In this document: one piece after another, positions 10,549 to 23,848 of the stretch
How positions within the stretch are numbered: the first letter of the stretch is position 1
Layout of the letters: the number at the start of each line of letters is the position of its first letter
Notes under the pieces: model-generated
What the model was told of the DNA's origin: nothing
Databases searched by the model: none
Seen by the model: only the letters and a program-made list of their open reading frames with translations
Program-made: the position numbers and the translations under genes
Source: Notospermus geniculatus
Lineage: Eukaryota; Nemertea; Pilidiophora; Heteronemertea; Lineidae
Assembly (NCBI GenBank): GCA_002633025.1
Contig: NMRB01000312.1
Span: 158,947 to 222,946, forward strand
Direction: 5' to 3'
Length of the DNA: 64,000 nt

Positions 10549-13500
10549 TGCTGGTATTGAAGCCATGCATTCAATAATGTTTTATAGAGGGCAGGACAGT
10601 CACATGCGTCTCTGAAGTTCTGACGCAGAATGACATCTTCCATGAAGACAGAGAGGAACCTGAAAACAGGAACTCAGAGGCCATTTCAGGGTACCTGACA
10701 CCCCCTTGTAGCAGCAATGTCCTGACATCAAACCATTCATGGTGATGATCTAATGTACGATGACAGAGACACACTGTCATGGCTTTTGGTTCAAATTCAT
10801 ACAGCAGATGGCAGCACGTCCTAGAAATGGTATGGTGCTGCAGGGCACGTTGATTGATCCTTACTGACTGACATATTGTATGGCTACATATTTCTAATGG
10901 CACTTGCCGACTGGCAATGGGGAACTTTTGGCAACCATGGATTAGTTGTTGCTGCTGTATAGATCTAAAAGTTTGGTTCCATGTCAATTTCTTATTGAAA
11001 GAAACAGCACTGTCAGGACCAATAGTGCAGTGCTGCCATCTGTTGATAAGTCATATCATCAAAACCTGTTCTCTATTTGAAAAGCAGAATTAGATGGATA
11101 TGGGCCATTGGCAACATTGGGAATTAAAAATAAAGAATTTATGGGACCATCAGCAACTCTTTGCCAACTCCAAGACAAGAGACACTTTGATGTCTCCTTT
11201 CCTCCTCAGCTCCAGAAATCTATTGAGTACGATACCCACTGTTCGGTGCTGAAACCTGGTGTTAAAATGACAAAACAAAGACATAATCAGCAATTGTACA
11301 CAGATTTCCATTCATCACTGGCAAAAGAACGCAAAACAACCTCGCATGCACATGTAAATGGACAGATATTATCAAGTCGAAATGGATCTGCATTTCTACG
11401 GGTTCTAACACGATCATTTCTTATCCTCATAATGCATATTTCATCAGGCCTTCAAGAAACTCGATCCATGAGATTAAAACCGGGTATCATTTCGTATCCA
11501 TTGTTCGAAATTCTTTTCGGAACCCAACACAAATTTACTTAGCCATTTCCTCCGAGTGGATTTACGTTTGAACCTCCGGCCTTAGGGCACACAATACGAC
11601 AATTTGATGTTTTCATTGACACATATTTGTAAAATACACCTCACATTGGGTGGAAGTAGCTAGGGGAACATTCCATGGAGATATCAAAAATCACCAGCAC
11701 ATCGATGATAAAAAGCAGGAACAATGAGGAAATACAGTAAACCCTATAATCTTCTGACCTACAATTTGAATTTGTACGACTGAAATTTCAGTCACCTAAT
11801 CTGGGTTCACTAAAAAGTTCGTGTATTATAGAGCTTGTCAATGCAACTGATTGCCTGTGTCCAATGTACCGGGTACATAACCACTTTTGAATACCAAGCT
11901 TTTTGTGACGACTTAGAGTTATGACGACTATCGACTATCGCGTACATGGGACCCGTCATTGTGCGATGACTTAGGCGTTTTGGCAACTTGTATTTCAAGA
12001 CTTGGGATTCTTTTTTTAATGAAAATAACGTTACAGAAAATCTAGACTTTCTTTTTGTCGACGAGTTGCAAAAAATCCGACATAGACGGTGACGACTTAT
12101 GCAGATTCTACTTTATTCCTTGTTTCCTGCGTCAAATCAGCTGGGCAAAATCGATGAAATTGTTCGATCGGAAAAATAGATAAGGACGTGATACGTTTCA
12201 GGGTGGAGTGGCTACTGCTACCTTACCCCCCCCCCCCCCCCCCCCCCNNNNNNNNNNNNNNNNNNNNNNNNNNNNNNNNNNNNNNNNNNNNNNNNNNNNN
12301 NNNNNNNNNNNNNCCAATGATTCGTCCATGCATGATCCAGACACCAGATTCAAGAATAAAGATCCCTGAACCACGTCACCCCGCCACAAATCGACTTCAA
12401 TTGGTATAATTACCACAGATTCCTGACAGAAAAATATTTTCATAGAAGTTATTTCATGTGTGTAACAGCAGTAACATCCTGGACGCAAAGGTCGAACAAT
12501 TTGAGTCAACACATTAATGCGGAGGCTCATGGCATGCTACATGCAAAATCCATTCCAGTCTTTCAATGTCCACTTTGCATGATAGTGTAAGTGGTGTTGA
12601 CATTCAAACAATCATATAGAGACGGGTTTGAAGGGAACTGAAAAGGGATACAACTGCTGAGAGCAACATGATTTGGTTGTAACTCGAGATGGATGTTATA
12701 TTGTTGCCTTGCCTCATTTTTTTTCGCCCATGTTTACAAAACATCCCACAGAGCATTGCATCAGTTTCAGTCTTTCAATTTATCACATTGCTGCAATACT
12801 GACTCCATTTCAAGTTGCAGTGCCATAGTCATGCAATAAGGTAATGTTATAGCTCATTACTCTCATGATAAAATCAGCGAATGCATGGTTAGGTGCACGG
12901 TGATGGACATAGAAATGACCCTAAGCGTTGTCCATGGCAATCTGCAACAATTCATTACTGTCAACAAGTAATGAAGCAGGAGAATGATGTGTTAGTTCAC
13001 GTTAAAATCCAATGGTAGATTGGTGATACTGTTGGCATTGCAGTTGAAATGTACAAGACACAGATGAGAACTTGTGTCAATCATACTTTGATGAAGAAAT
13101 TTCACCGTTCATGTCACTGCTGTTCAGTGCTGAAAATGCACAATTCATTGTTCTTCAGTAGCTAGCTCATGCACTAGTGAGCATTTCTGCACATTACCGC
13201 CAATTTTGTTTCCTCAGTTATGGTACCGGTATCTACATTATGCATCAGAGGCAAATATTGACACGATACTAACTTGTAATTTACACACGCGTATATTGAT
13301 TGACCTTCACATGTCCCTATAAGAGTTTATCAAGCACATCCACCCACCCGACAGGTGGCCTTGTCCTCACTCAGATTGAGGCAAATCATCGCTTCATATC
13401 AAACGCCTGCACCATGTCCAGCATACATTTTTTCACTGTTTTTTATGTGTAAACCTATAAAAATTTCAGCAGCACTGATGTAGTTTATGGTCAGGGCAGG

Positions 13501-14456
13501 GGCAAGAATAATGAAAACGTGACTGCCCTGGCAGCCAGTAGCACAAGGAATTTCAAAGTTAACAGCTCATTCAATTTGGTGATTTGGTGTCCGGACACGA
13601 TGATGAAGGCTACAGAAGGTTCAATGTAAGTTAATGAATTCAACAGCATGATGCAAGTATAAAAGTAGACTAAATGTACAGCAACAGCTGACATATGGCA
13701 AGTTTTGATACGTACAAATGACTTTCAACTTATATCCATTTGAAATTTATAATTAATGAACCATGCAACTGACATATCATCATTGAGTACCGTACTATAG
13801 GCCTACCACCAGTGTTTAATTAATGAAAATCAACCACCAAGAGAAAACTAAGGTGGAACTAATCTAATCACACAGGTTATTCAATACCAAATAATTGCAT
13901 AAAGGAACAGAAATTGGCCATACTTTCATAATTATAGAAAGACACAATAGTAGAGAGTTCAGTAAAATTAATGTGAAACTGACAAACTACAGGCCAACAG
14001 ACAATAAAGGCCTGGTAAGATCCTTTATTTAATTGGTCAACTTTAGCCCAATGCTCCCCTGCATCTACATCCAAGTTGAAATATAGCTCAGCTACCTTCT
14101 AGATGAGGAAATATAGTATACTATATTAGCCAAAAATCGACCAGATCGACTGCATGAAAAAGGATTGAACAGGATCAGCCCATTAACAAATTTGAAGTGG
14201 ATGGAAGTGAGAGTTGCATGACAGCATTTTAATGAATAAAGAGAATATCTATTGTATTATGCACTTCATACAGCTATGCCAGCAATATTGCATTCAATAA
14301 TATTTTTTCATGTTTTCAGATGAGACAGATTGGAGTCACAACATCTGTCGTTAAGTACTGAGACTGTCTGTTGGGAAAATGAAGTACGGCATTCCTACAG
14401 TCATACACGACATAATGTATCCCGAGCTATACATGTATGCAATATGAATTAAATGT
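10549..14456. other. Non-coding stretch with an assembly gap
   Basis: No recognisable exon, RNA gene or complete inverted repeat. Two longish frames (10571-10987 minus, 11108-11542 plus) have no domain, odd composition and no splice support. A C homopolymer ends in an N gap at 12248-12313. Later exons of the Ser/Pro-rich gene that starts at 20053 could lie here or further left, but I could not identify one. Confidence 0.5.
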
Positions 14457-14650
14457 AGGCAGAGCGTGGTACAGTTGGTTAGCCTGCAATCATAAGATGG
14501 GCTAGTGCATGTGGTGCAGAGAAAACTTCTAGTAGCTGTGACTTCTGAGGTCCCGTGTTCGATTCCCTGTCAAACCCAGTACTCATGTGATAGAGAGGTC
14601 GACTCCAACAGTGTGGGTTTCCTCCTACATTACATACAATTTGCCCATTA
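14457..14650 (+). repeat. tRNA-derived SINE
   Basis: An A-box-like GTGGTACAGTTGGTTAG and a B-box-like GTGTTCGATTCCC are about 80 bp apart, too far for a functional tRNA but normal for a SINE head with an insertion. The downstream body contains GAGGTCGACTCC and GTGGGTTTCCTCC. No target duplication or terminal A tract is clear. Confidence 0.6.
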
Positions 14651-14704
14651 TTGTCTAAAAAGCCAATTATGAGCCATGTTTAGAGCTCACAATTCTCAAC
14701 CCAA

Positions 14705-14953
14705 TAGACGATTCTCGAATTCGCAGATCTGCGCACTTCCGCCAAAATCTCAACCAGAACCTTGATCTGAAACCGGCTGACACATGACGCCATCCATGAT
14801 TCAGCAATGGTCGAGTCTGACGCAACGTCTTTGACGTCACTGTCGTGGGGTTGTCTGCGTTACGTCATTCAGTTTCAGACCAAGGTTGTGGTTGAGATTT
14901 TGGCGGAAGTGCGCACAGATCTTTGTCGTTTACGTCAATTTGAGAACGGTCTA
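14705..14953. mobile_element. TA-flanked MITE, TAGACCATTCTC family, copy 2
   Basis: Ends TAGACGATTCTCGAAT and TTTGAGAACGGTCTA. The internal arms CCGCCAAAATCTCAACCAG and CTGTGGTTGAGA-type complements match the copy at 4468-4715 along its length. TA at both edges is consistent with a TA target duplication. Confidence 0.75.
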
Positions 14954-16452
14954 TGTATTTTGATACATAGGTTGAAGGGACACTTACAAGTCAACACTTT
15001 GTTTGATCCATTAAATAGCTTTTTGTGGAAGATTTATATCAAGATTAGAACCCCACATCAATAATCGTTGTGAAATAAATGGCATTATATCATGAAAATG
15101 TACACCCACATATTTAGTCAGGCCAATTAACTTGCCTAACATGCTGCTTGATGATGGCTAATGGTGTGGATGAATAAATGATGAACTCCATCAATTACAA
15201 TGATATTTCCAACAGGTAATGGTGATATCAATTCCGTTCAATCATTCTCAAATTTTCCCAAAGGTGTGTGGATTTTTTTACAAATTCACAACTATACATG
15301 TAATTGTTCTTAGTTACTGAACACACTTTCACAACCCAGGGCACTGGCAACAATTTCTCACTCCAACAAGGAGACCCACCAACAAACAGACCAACACGAC
15401 TGCAAGAAAAATCAATTTTGATGCAATCATAAAAACTGATGGTTTCAAAGGGAATGACTAGATGAGTCTAAGTACAACTCTACACGTAAAATCAGATACA
15501 GGCAATTGTAATGTCTCTGAGTTTCAATGTAGGAAATGAAATAGTATTCGACTTGAAAACAATATCATTTAATACTAGATTTGCAAATATGTGTCAATTG
15601 GTGACCTCAAACTGTATAAGGTTACTGACATTTCATGCTGTTTGAATTGAATATTTTGATACATTACAATCCAAATGAACACGTACGAATTTGAAGAAAA
15701 GTGGGATTTCTTTTGTATACCAACCTGATAGGATGACAATCAGTACAAATCCAGATCCCCATCCTTTTTGTCACTAATGTCCATCAAATGATGTATCATG
15801 GAAGAGGTTGGGGATCAGAACACCAACGGGTCATCTCTTTTTTCTTTTGCTTTTGTGCATGTTTCAAAATATAATCCCTGTAGTAGTCTCCGTTCTACAT
15901 GGCATGCACTTCTGACTAGTGGGATCCATAAATAATCCTTCCACTATTGATTTATGAAAACTGTGGGCTCTGAATTGACATATTCTTTAGATTTCATTTC
16001 ATTTCATTAGAAGTTTGACAGTGTGAATCTATGTCATGAAACAAGTGTTTTAGTCCACAGACAGTGAAATCGAAAGTGACATTAAAACATCGCATCAGAT
16101 GGGATACTTAGTTGGACACAAGGAGGTTACAGTGTCAGTGCAATTTATGGATTCCTGCTTCAAGGGTTCTTCAAAAGGTACGGTGAGTATGTGATGGGAC
16201 AATAATATTTTATAAGAGTTGCTTTTTTCAATCATGGAGGTACTAAGAGTATACTGAACAGACTGCATTGGTTCCATAGAGCTCTACGTCCTAACTGCAT
16301 TAATTTTAATGGATGGCCCTTATAAACATTACCAATACTTTCCTCCACTAAAGTAGAGTAGAACAGTACACAAAGTTGACTCCACAATGCAACAACTAAA
16401 GTGAGGAATGAGAAAAGCAGCAGATGTCGATAAAGCTACATTAGCTGTATGG
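14954..16452. other. Non-coding stretch before the duplicated unit
   Basis: AT-rich, with no exon or repeat that I can support. Homology with the second unit begins abruptly at 16453, so this stretch is present once. Confidence 0.45.
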
Positions 16453-16920
16453 AAAAGAGCAGAAATTAGAAAAATATTCACCTGTTCTTTTTTTGAATAG
16501 CTGCAATGATTGTCTGAAAATCCAGCACATTGTGATGAAAATTTTGGTGAGAAATTGAAAAGGTTCAACTTTGCCCTCGATACCTCCCATTGTTTTGGCA
16601 CAAGGAATTGATTTGGGAACTGAAACTGCAGTGTGCTACATGTATATTTTAATGAAGGGCTTTCTGGCAAATAATTCAGATGCTATCAAACCAGAATATA
16701 AAATATCATGAATAAAGTACAGTATGCAATTGCAACACCAAGGGAAAGTCATCATGTTCAAGAGGTAGAGTGTTTTGAAAGCCATATAAGAAGCAAAAAA
16801 ACACCTGTTGTCAAATTTAATTGCCTGTATCTTTGACAATTAAGGTGGATCCTTGAACAGTTCAACTGAACCCAAACCAAAGAGTGAGCGGCCATGACAT
16901 AAACACCATGCAGTTTGCAT

Positions 16921-16994
16921 GTGGTGACCGATGGTGGTGTTTGTATGCGGTGATGGAGGGAACGAGCATTCAGAACCCTTATTACCTCAGGATG
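16921..16994 (+). mobile_element. Half-MITE, CATCCTGAG family, unit 1
   Basis: GTGGTGACCGATGG, GCGGTGATGG, CGAGCATTCAGAACC and terminal TTACCTCAGGATG match the right arm of the 1598-1716 and 8955-9055 hairpins. A matching left arm is absent, so this is a truncated copy. The same half is at about 31534-31608 in unit 2. Confidence 0.55.
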
Positions 16995-17654
16995 AAGGGC
17001 GACAGGAACCATACCCACCTGTTACGTGCTGGATAAGCAGTGAGAATCCACTACCCTCTAGCCTCGTTTGGTTCACGCCGAATACACGCAGGAATTCCAT
17101 TCTTCAAGACAGTTAAGACTTCAAGTATGTGATCATCAAGTTTGTTGTCATGCTATAGCAACTGCTGGAGTCATACCCCTTAGTCTCACCCTTACAAACC
17201 ATGTAAGTTGCTGTACATAAAACATTCACCCAATATACTGTCAAATAAAATACCTTCTACGTCATCCGGGCTAGTATTTTTTAATAAAATTCAGTTGACA
17301 ATCATGCCCAATACCTCCGTCCATTGATGAAAATCATGCCACACTTCTTCAATCAAGTTTTAAATGTGAACATCCATCAACTCTTCTCCTCATTTCTTGA
17401 ATACAAATTCCACAAACTCATTGACAAGTGGCATAAATAAGAGCTCAATTAGAGAAACAATTTATCTACTACTATCAATGGGCTATGGGGTTATCAAAAT
17501 GTGTCAAATCACTTAACCTTGGATAAAAATCAACACTACATGTAATTCATCACTTAATTGTGGTGGCTAACTCATTATGAATGATGAGTATCAATAAAGA
17601 AGTCTTCTACTAAGATTCCAACAGAACTGCCTGCTGATCACACTGTGACATAAT

Positions 17655-17857
17655 CAGTGTTCTCCGCATGGCTTTTTGTTCAGGTGGCCCACCCTACCTT
17701 GGCATTTTACCACCCTACCTTACAGCTCAATTTTATAATGGTTTTCTATTACACCCCCTACCTAAAAATTGGTGACCACCAATCTTAATTTGCAAGTAAT
17801 GGAAAATCCTGGAATTTCAAGGGTACCACCCTACATTAGGAAATCCTGTGAACACTG
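17655..17857. mobile_element. hAT-like MITE present only in unit 1
   Basis: CAGTGTTCTCCGCATGG at the left and GTGAACACTG at the right form short CAGTG-type inverted ends. Unit 2 lacks the segment (GTGACATCATACTAG runs through). The flanking 8-mers GACATAAT and CATATCAT resemble the empty-site GACATCAT with one and two changes, compatible with a decayed 8-bp hAT target duplication. The inside is rich in CACCCTACC repeats. Confidence 0.6.
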
Positions 17858-19117
17858 CATATCATACTAGTTTTAAAGTATGACAACTGACCACATTGAT
17901 TCCTGAAATTTAGCAATATCAAATCAACAATGTTCACCTATTTCAGCAAGCATCAATAATGGATATATTAATAGACCATTAGTTCTCCTGGGATGCAAAA
18001 ATCACAATGATAAATTTATGTTTTGCGAGACACTGCATGTTCAGTGATCGATCGCTAAATGATAAATGGACCAGCTTATCCGGTCAATATAAAAAGCAAT
18101 GGCAAATAGTTTTTTTGACCAAGTTATATTTTTTGTCGACCAGACATGAAAAGTTGCATTGGTATGGCTTCTGTTCCCACATTCAAGAATTCCAGAAAAG
18201 GTTTTTCAACAACAACTTTATTCAGTGGCAGGTAAAGTTGTGCTTGCTGAGAGGCCAAAAGTAAAAGAAAACTTCCAATTAAATTATATTAACTGCACTA
18301 AGTATTAATTAATATGATTATTTGATTGAACAAATGAAATGTTTATCCTCCACATATTACACATGTAGGGCCTGATAGACTCTATTCTGTCTGTGACTGG
18401 GGTCTGAAAAGGAATAGTTTCTTTTTCTTGAGTAGTGAAGTGAAGCAATAATTAGGTACTGGTATTCAAAAGATAGGACAAATTTTGCTGAAGTGAAAGT
18501 GAAAGTTACCTATCTGAAACTGACACCACCGGGCTACATGTAGGCACAAACATTGCTGACTAACAACCAACATCTTCTAACAAACAGTTCTTTTCATTTC
18601 CTATGTATAATGTGTGTTATGCATGAGAAAGACAAATATCACATTTTTCCTGACACACCTAGATCAGACACTACAGTGCTACATTGGGAAACCATTACCA
18701 CACCACAATGTTGATGGTTAACAGCAATTACACAAACTGGAGCAAATTATACATAATCAAAGAAGAGAAAGAACTATAGTACAGAATTCCTAAAGAGAAA
18801 GTACTTTCCTTTGCCAACAGTAAAACCTTCTAATGTACACTGTAACATACTGGCGTTTATTGGTATTCCCAATGTAACATATCAGCTATTATGACAAGCT
18901 ATATTGAAAGCATGGTGCTTATTGACCACGAGCTATCAAGAATCAAGTTGCTGACAAGTAACTGTGGGTTTGAAGCCATGGAAGCGGACAAAACGGCACT
19001 TTTTGCCATTTTTCGGCCAAAATCTGTATGACAAACATACTGGGGCCAGGGGGGGGGGGATACTCCCCTTCCCTGTAAGTATGCTATATCTATGGCCATG
19101 TTCATTTCTCATCAAAC

Positions 19118-19300
19118 TACAGTAAACTTCGCATATAACGTACTAACAATGACTAATCGGGACCAGCAATTTTTGTCCGTTATATGCAAAGTCATATGCA
19201 TATGGCCGATGCATTGTAAAACGGGACTAGGACTTCCAGTTTCAGTACGCTATAGGCGATTGTCCAATATGCAAGGCCGTTATATGCGAAGTTTACTGTA
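19118..19300. mobile_element. TA-target MITE, TACAGTAAACTTCGCATA ends, unit 1
   Basis: TACAGTAAACTTCGCATA and its complement ending TTTACTGTA bound about 183 bp with TA edges, the Tc1/mariner pattern. The orthologous copy is at 33522-33689. It lies just 3' of the Ser/Pro-rich exon, in its intron. Confidence 0.75.
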
Positions 19301-19407
19301 TTATTTAATGCCAATGTCCTTCTTGCAATGTCCTTCTTGGATATTTCATGAATGGACCAAAGAAGAAAAAAAGATGAAGGCATGCAGCAAACAAAACCAT
19401 AACTTAC

Positions 19408-20053
19408 GTTGTAACTCCTTGATGGTTAGATTGATCCCTGGGCCCCCTGTTTGTGACCCTGGTACTGGTGGAAAATGAAACTGGGGGTCTCCAACAGACA
19501 CTGGACTGCTCGTACCACTGTTAAGCGTTCCAAAACTTCCTCTGAGCGATAAGTAAGCTGGTGAAGGACTTAAATGTCCAGTCCCTGATCGAGATCCCTC
19601 AAAAACTACCGGACTGCTGCGACCTGATCGAGGTGAACTGTAACCAGAACCAATCCCAGCATCACCTTGGTCACTAAGCAGTGACCGATAGTGTGGCGCT
19701 GGGCTCAGATGTCCTGTATTACGTAAAGGTCCAGGACTGGGAAATCCGGTGTTCCGATACGGACTGGGACTGAATCGACCTGTCGCTGCTGAACTCCGTT
19801 GTGGGCCTGGGCTGAGCCATCCCGAATTACGATACGGTGCTGGACTTGGGCTAAGCTGTCCAACACTACCAGTATTAGTCTGCCCTGTCTGGTTCCCTGC
19901 ACCGTGTTCTGACTGCAATTGAAGATTAAGCTTTTCCCGGTTCGCCGGCTTTTCTCTAGGACTAGTCAGAGGGCTAGCAACCCTTGGACTTGAAGGTCTT
20001 GGACTAACCGGACGGAACGCGCTTTGGAAATCACGGTCTCTTTGTCCAGACAT
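19408..20053 (-). CDS. First coding exon of a Ser/Pro-rich protein (unit 1, intact)
   Basis: ATG at 20053 opens 215 codons plus one base, ending at a strong donor (TTACAAC then GTAAGTT). The protein begins MSGQRDRDFQSAFRPVSPRP and is Ser/Pro/Gly/Arg-rich. It has about six imperfect repeats of the type YRNTG-(F/H)-(P/L)-SP-(G/A)-P, and many SP dipeptides suited to proline-directed kinases. It is probably disordered. Near the donor the frame turns to NLTIKELQ, which could start a coiled coil in the next exon. I do not recognise the family and could not find exon 2 to the left. The reading frame is almost identical in unit 2 where not interrupted, so it is under constraint or recently duplicated. 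Confidence 0.7.
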
Positions 20054-23000
20054 GGCACGAGTTGACTGTCTTCAAACATCAATCTATCACAGAATCCTTT
20101 CTTTGGGAATTTCATAGAATCCAAATGGTCAATTCACATCACTGCATCTATTCCTCACAATCCTGCAAAAGACATAAGAAAGTAAATATTTTGCAGTTAC
20201 AAAGATGAAGAAATCTGAAGAAACCACCAAAACATACACTGTACAGCCCAGTGAAAAAAAGGAATTTTGAGATTATAGATGAGATTATCTCGTGAAAGAC
20301 CAAGCTCAAAGGACATGTCTGCGACTATCAACATGCAGACAGTACAGCACGCAGATCAATTATTGGCAACGGGGCCATCTCAAAATTCCTAACCACACCA
20401 GAAAGAGTTTTTTGACTAAAAATATCCCCTTTAACTAATGTAATGCAAAAACACCAATCATGATTCTGATATATGTATGACTATACATGTACGTATGACG
20501 CAGATGTCTCTTAATTTGCATCCCTTCCACACTGGGATCCCTCAAAATCAGCAGTACGTTTATTCAACTCAAAAGAAAATATCTTTTTGAAATTAACTCC
20601 ACAACAAGACAACTCTGCATGACCTTCTTACTAAAGGAAAAAACGCAAATGTCAAGTAGCATGTTCCCCTCTAACAGAAAAGTTCAAGCTATACAATGAA
20701 TAGCATATATTATCAATCCCAGTCAAATATAGAATTTGTAGAATATAAAAAGCTATCACTTGATCTACTTGATCTCGTCCTGGCCCCATGACATGAGAAT
20801 GAGTTTCTCTAAAAAAAATTTAAGTGGAACACTAAATATTGAAAAAACATTTAATAATCCCGAAGCACCTTGCACCCTGAGCACTTTTAAAATTCTCCTG
20901 AGACCAAGAACTTTGAGAATCCAGAGAAAAACAAGAAAGACATTGAATCCAAGTTCTGGCAAAGTTTGCCTGCCTGGGCCTACCGGGTAATCCCAATTTA
21001 TTTGTCCTACCCGTCTCTAAATTCAAACACAAATGTTGTTCTTCTTCAAATGACTGTTGACTGTTCACTACTGATTGCTCTCCTTCAACAATGACATATC
21101 TGCCATGTGCAAGCCTTAGATTTGAAAACATTTGATTTTGTGAATGTCATGGAACTGCCCCAAGAAAATCAAATCTGCTAACCATTTTTCCAATCAAGAG
21201 ACACAACCAATGCGCTGATAATTTCAAAGAGGTTACAGAACATAGAAATATGGAAGTCACGAATTGATTTAGCTATTATCATGTCATACATACAAGTCGA
21301 GGTGATTTATGTTGCATGAAATTCTCAACTATTACACCACAAATATAAATCTCATTGTGGGCAACCAGGGAAGCAAAGCTTTGCTAACAAAGAACCACCA
21401 ATAAGACATGTAGGCCTACCGTGGTAATGAGGATGTTTTTACATGACCATACTATTACCAATGCGGCAAGTTACATTACTTACTAGTATTTTTCTAGGCA
21501 GAGGTCAGGAGAAATAAGAGACTTGATGCCCGATTACTCTCTTATTTCAGACTGCACTTCCACTTGGCTAGAGACAATTTATTTCTCCAAGTGCATGTTG
21601 GAGAAGGCATTTTACCACAAACTGTCCGACATGCATACTTCACTCAATGGGGACCCTGGCTCACTGTAGGTGTCACTGGTTAAACCTATTGAAATGAAAC
21701 TGACATCCCGGTCCTGTCAATTTCCCACACAAAAGGCGTCCATTGTATGAGGACTGGGTTTCGGTATGCTACCCTCTGTCGAGCCAGGATCCCCATTGGA
21801 GAGTCATATTGTCAATTTCAGCAAAGATATTCCCCAAATGGAAATCCTCATCACATTAATTGCTAATTTCGGAAAATGATGAACATGAATCATGATTCAA
21901 AGAGGACTGAGGTCCTACAAAACCAAAGATAGAGTTACCTGACCATTCCTCAGCACAGTTCGCAGGCAATAAGATGTGATCTGGTGAGAGATACTGCCTG
22001 GAATGGCGAAGATGAGTGGTTCACCTTCCGAGGACATGACAGTTCACCATACATGTGTATAGAAAGGAAACAATGCCCTGGACTCAGAGCATTCCACAAG
22101 GAAACTGAAGACAACTGACTGAGTCTTTGCAACCATGATGGTCAGTAATTAGACTGAAAACGTCACTGACTTGAGGGGCCGTTTTAGATCAACTGGAGGC
22201 AAATGACCTTGAACCTGGTCTACTTCTACATCAGACCAAAACATGCCCAGACGGTTGCATGCTCTTCTCCCGCATCGACAATTATCCGTTTCTATGGCAA
22301 CTGGTGGATACATGTTCATAACGAAAGCCGTGGGAGTACCACCAGCCAATCATGAAATGGGCTGGCATGTCTGGCAACACAAGCTATGCAACATAATTTT
22401 TGGGATTTTTCATCCTCCCACAGCACGGCTTTGGTCTCACTCCTCTTCATACACTCGCACACTTCGATGAAGAGGAGCGAGAGGTAAAACCCCTGCTGTG
22501 GGAGGATGGGATTTTTGGAATGGTTCAATCAAATTACCACTTACCAGTGAAAGAAATGAAATGCAAGGTTCCTGTTAATCACAGTATTGATATCAAGGAA
22601 CTAGAACAAGTGTGAACTCCTTCCTTGCTAATGGCAAAATGAAAGTAACAACTGCAACGAACGATCCATTTTTGTTGAATGACACATGGCAAGTGACACC
22701 ATAGTACTAGTAGTATAATGATGATGCTTCTGTCAACAGCTTATCATTAATATTCATCACACACTGTATTCTAATAAGCTAGGATGAAAGCCTATTTTTA
22801 TGGTAGTAAAGCCAGGAATTATCATTTGGCGACCTGTGGAGTAACTGGATCAGTAAAAAGCTCAGCTAACACCCAGAAACCACAAATACTATCAGCAGAT
22901 TATGAGAATGTATGGTAAATCACTGGATCGTATAAATGCACTACAGGGTGTGGCCAAAACGATAATCCAGCTTCACAGCATAGTTATTTCTGAAATGGAG

Positions 23001-23848
23001 TTGGTTTGGGCTGTCAAAACTTTTCAAGATTGCATCACCATCTTCCTCTACTCAATGTTATCAGATGGCCGTAATAACTCATGCTTGGCCACCTCGTACC
23101 TCGAGATATTAAAATATTTATGAGAATCGTTCTCCTTGCATAAAAAACAGTATAATAGAGACAAAACCTAGACCTAGATGCAAATGGACCCAACATATAA
23201 CAACCATCTTGTCATATTACCAATTTTTATCATAACATTACCATTCATTGCTTTTAATTTCCACCATTTTCTGTGTTGACCATGCTTTCACTTTCATAGA
23301 CTTTGAATTCCAATGGACACGGATCGCTAGAAGCAGTCATCTCATACATATTTCAGTGACCATCAAATTGATTGACAGACAAGCATGACTGAGGAATTCC
23401 ATCAATAACTTTAGCGTACTTTTAAAACACTGAAAAGCATGCAGTCCTATACCTACAGGGTGTCCAAAAGAGTCCCTCCAGATCTCTTGAGACCCAGGTT
23501 TGTGAATAATATGTTCAACTGAATTTTTAAACCTTGTCCCTGTTGGATTTTAAGGCCAATGAGCAACACTTTTTTGAGACACCCTGGAGAAGGAGACCTG
23601 CATCCTCATTTTCAATGGCTACAAGATTTCAAACTGACCAGACACAAGAGGTGACAGGATCATATCTGATTCTGATCAACTAATCGCAAAATTTTGAATT
23701 CCTTGATTTTCATGGTCCATCACCTAGGCCTACATGTAGGTTAGTATTTTTCTGCACCAAGGATGATATTCAGTCACTCTCCCATGACCCAACATTTATT
23801 TTTCAATCAGCCATACAAATAAATGGTAAGTCAAGCCCAGAATCACAC
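20054..23848. other. Upstream non-coding DNA of the Ser/Pro gene, unit 1
   Basis: Probably 5' UTR, intron or upstream DNA of the minus-strand gene. Short frames at 21950-22350 and 22902-23123 have no domain and are not preserved as frames in unit 2. The segment 21499-21612 is replaced by unrelated DNA in unit 2 (37177-37345). GGGTGTCCAAAAGAGTCCC at about 23458 and the later GAGACACCCTGGAGAAGG look like ends of a further repeat. Confidence 0.45.

Noticed and set aside
10571-10987. 138-codon open frame on minus strand
   Set aside because: Composition is odd (many Cys and His without spacing pattern) and no family is recognisable.
11108-11542. 144-codon open frame on plus strand
   Set aside because: No domain, no splice or start context, and AT-rich composition like its surroundings. 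Treated as chance.
14457-14650. Functional tRNA gene
   Set aside because: The A and B boxes are too far apart and no acceptor stem pairs. A SINE is the better reading.
16639-17018. Minus-strand frames as exon 2 of the Ser/Pro gene
   Set aside because: No acceptor in the required phase followed by a coiled-coil-like frame. The sequence overlaps a MITE half.
21950-22350. Short frames on both strands between 21.9 and 22.4 kb
   Set aside because: Frames break by indels in the matching part of unit 2 (37646-38100), so there is no coding constraint.
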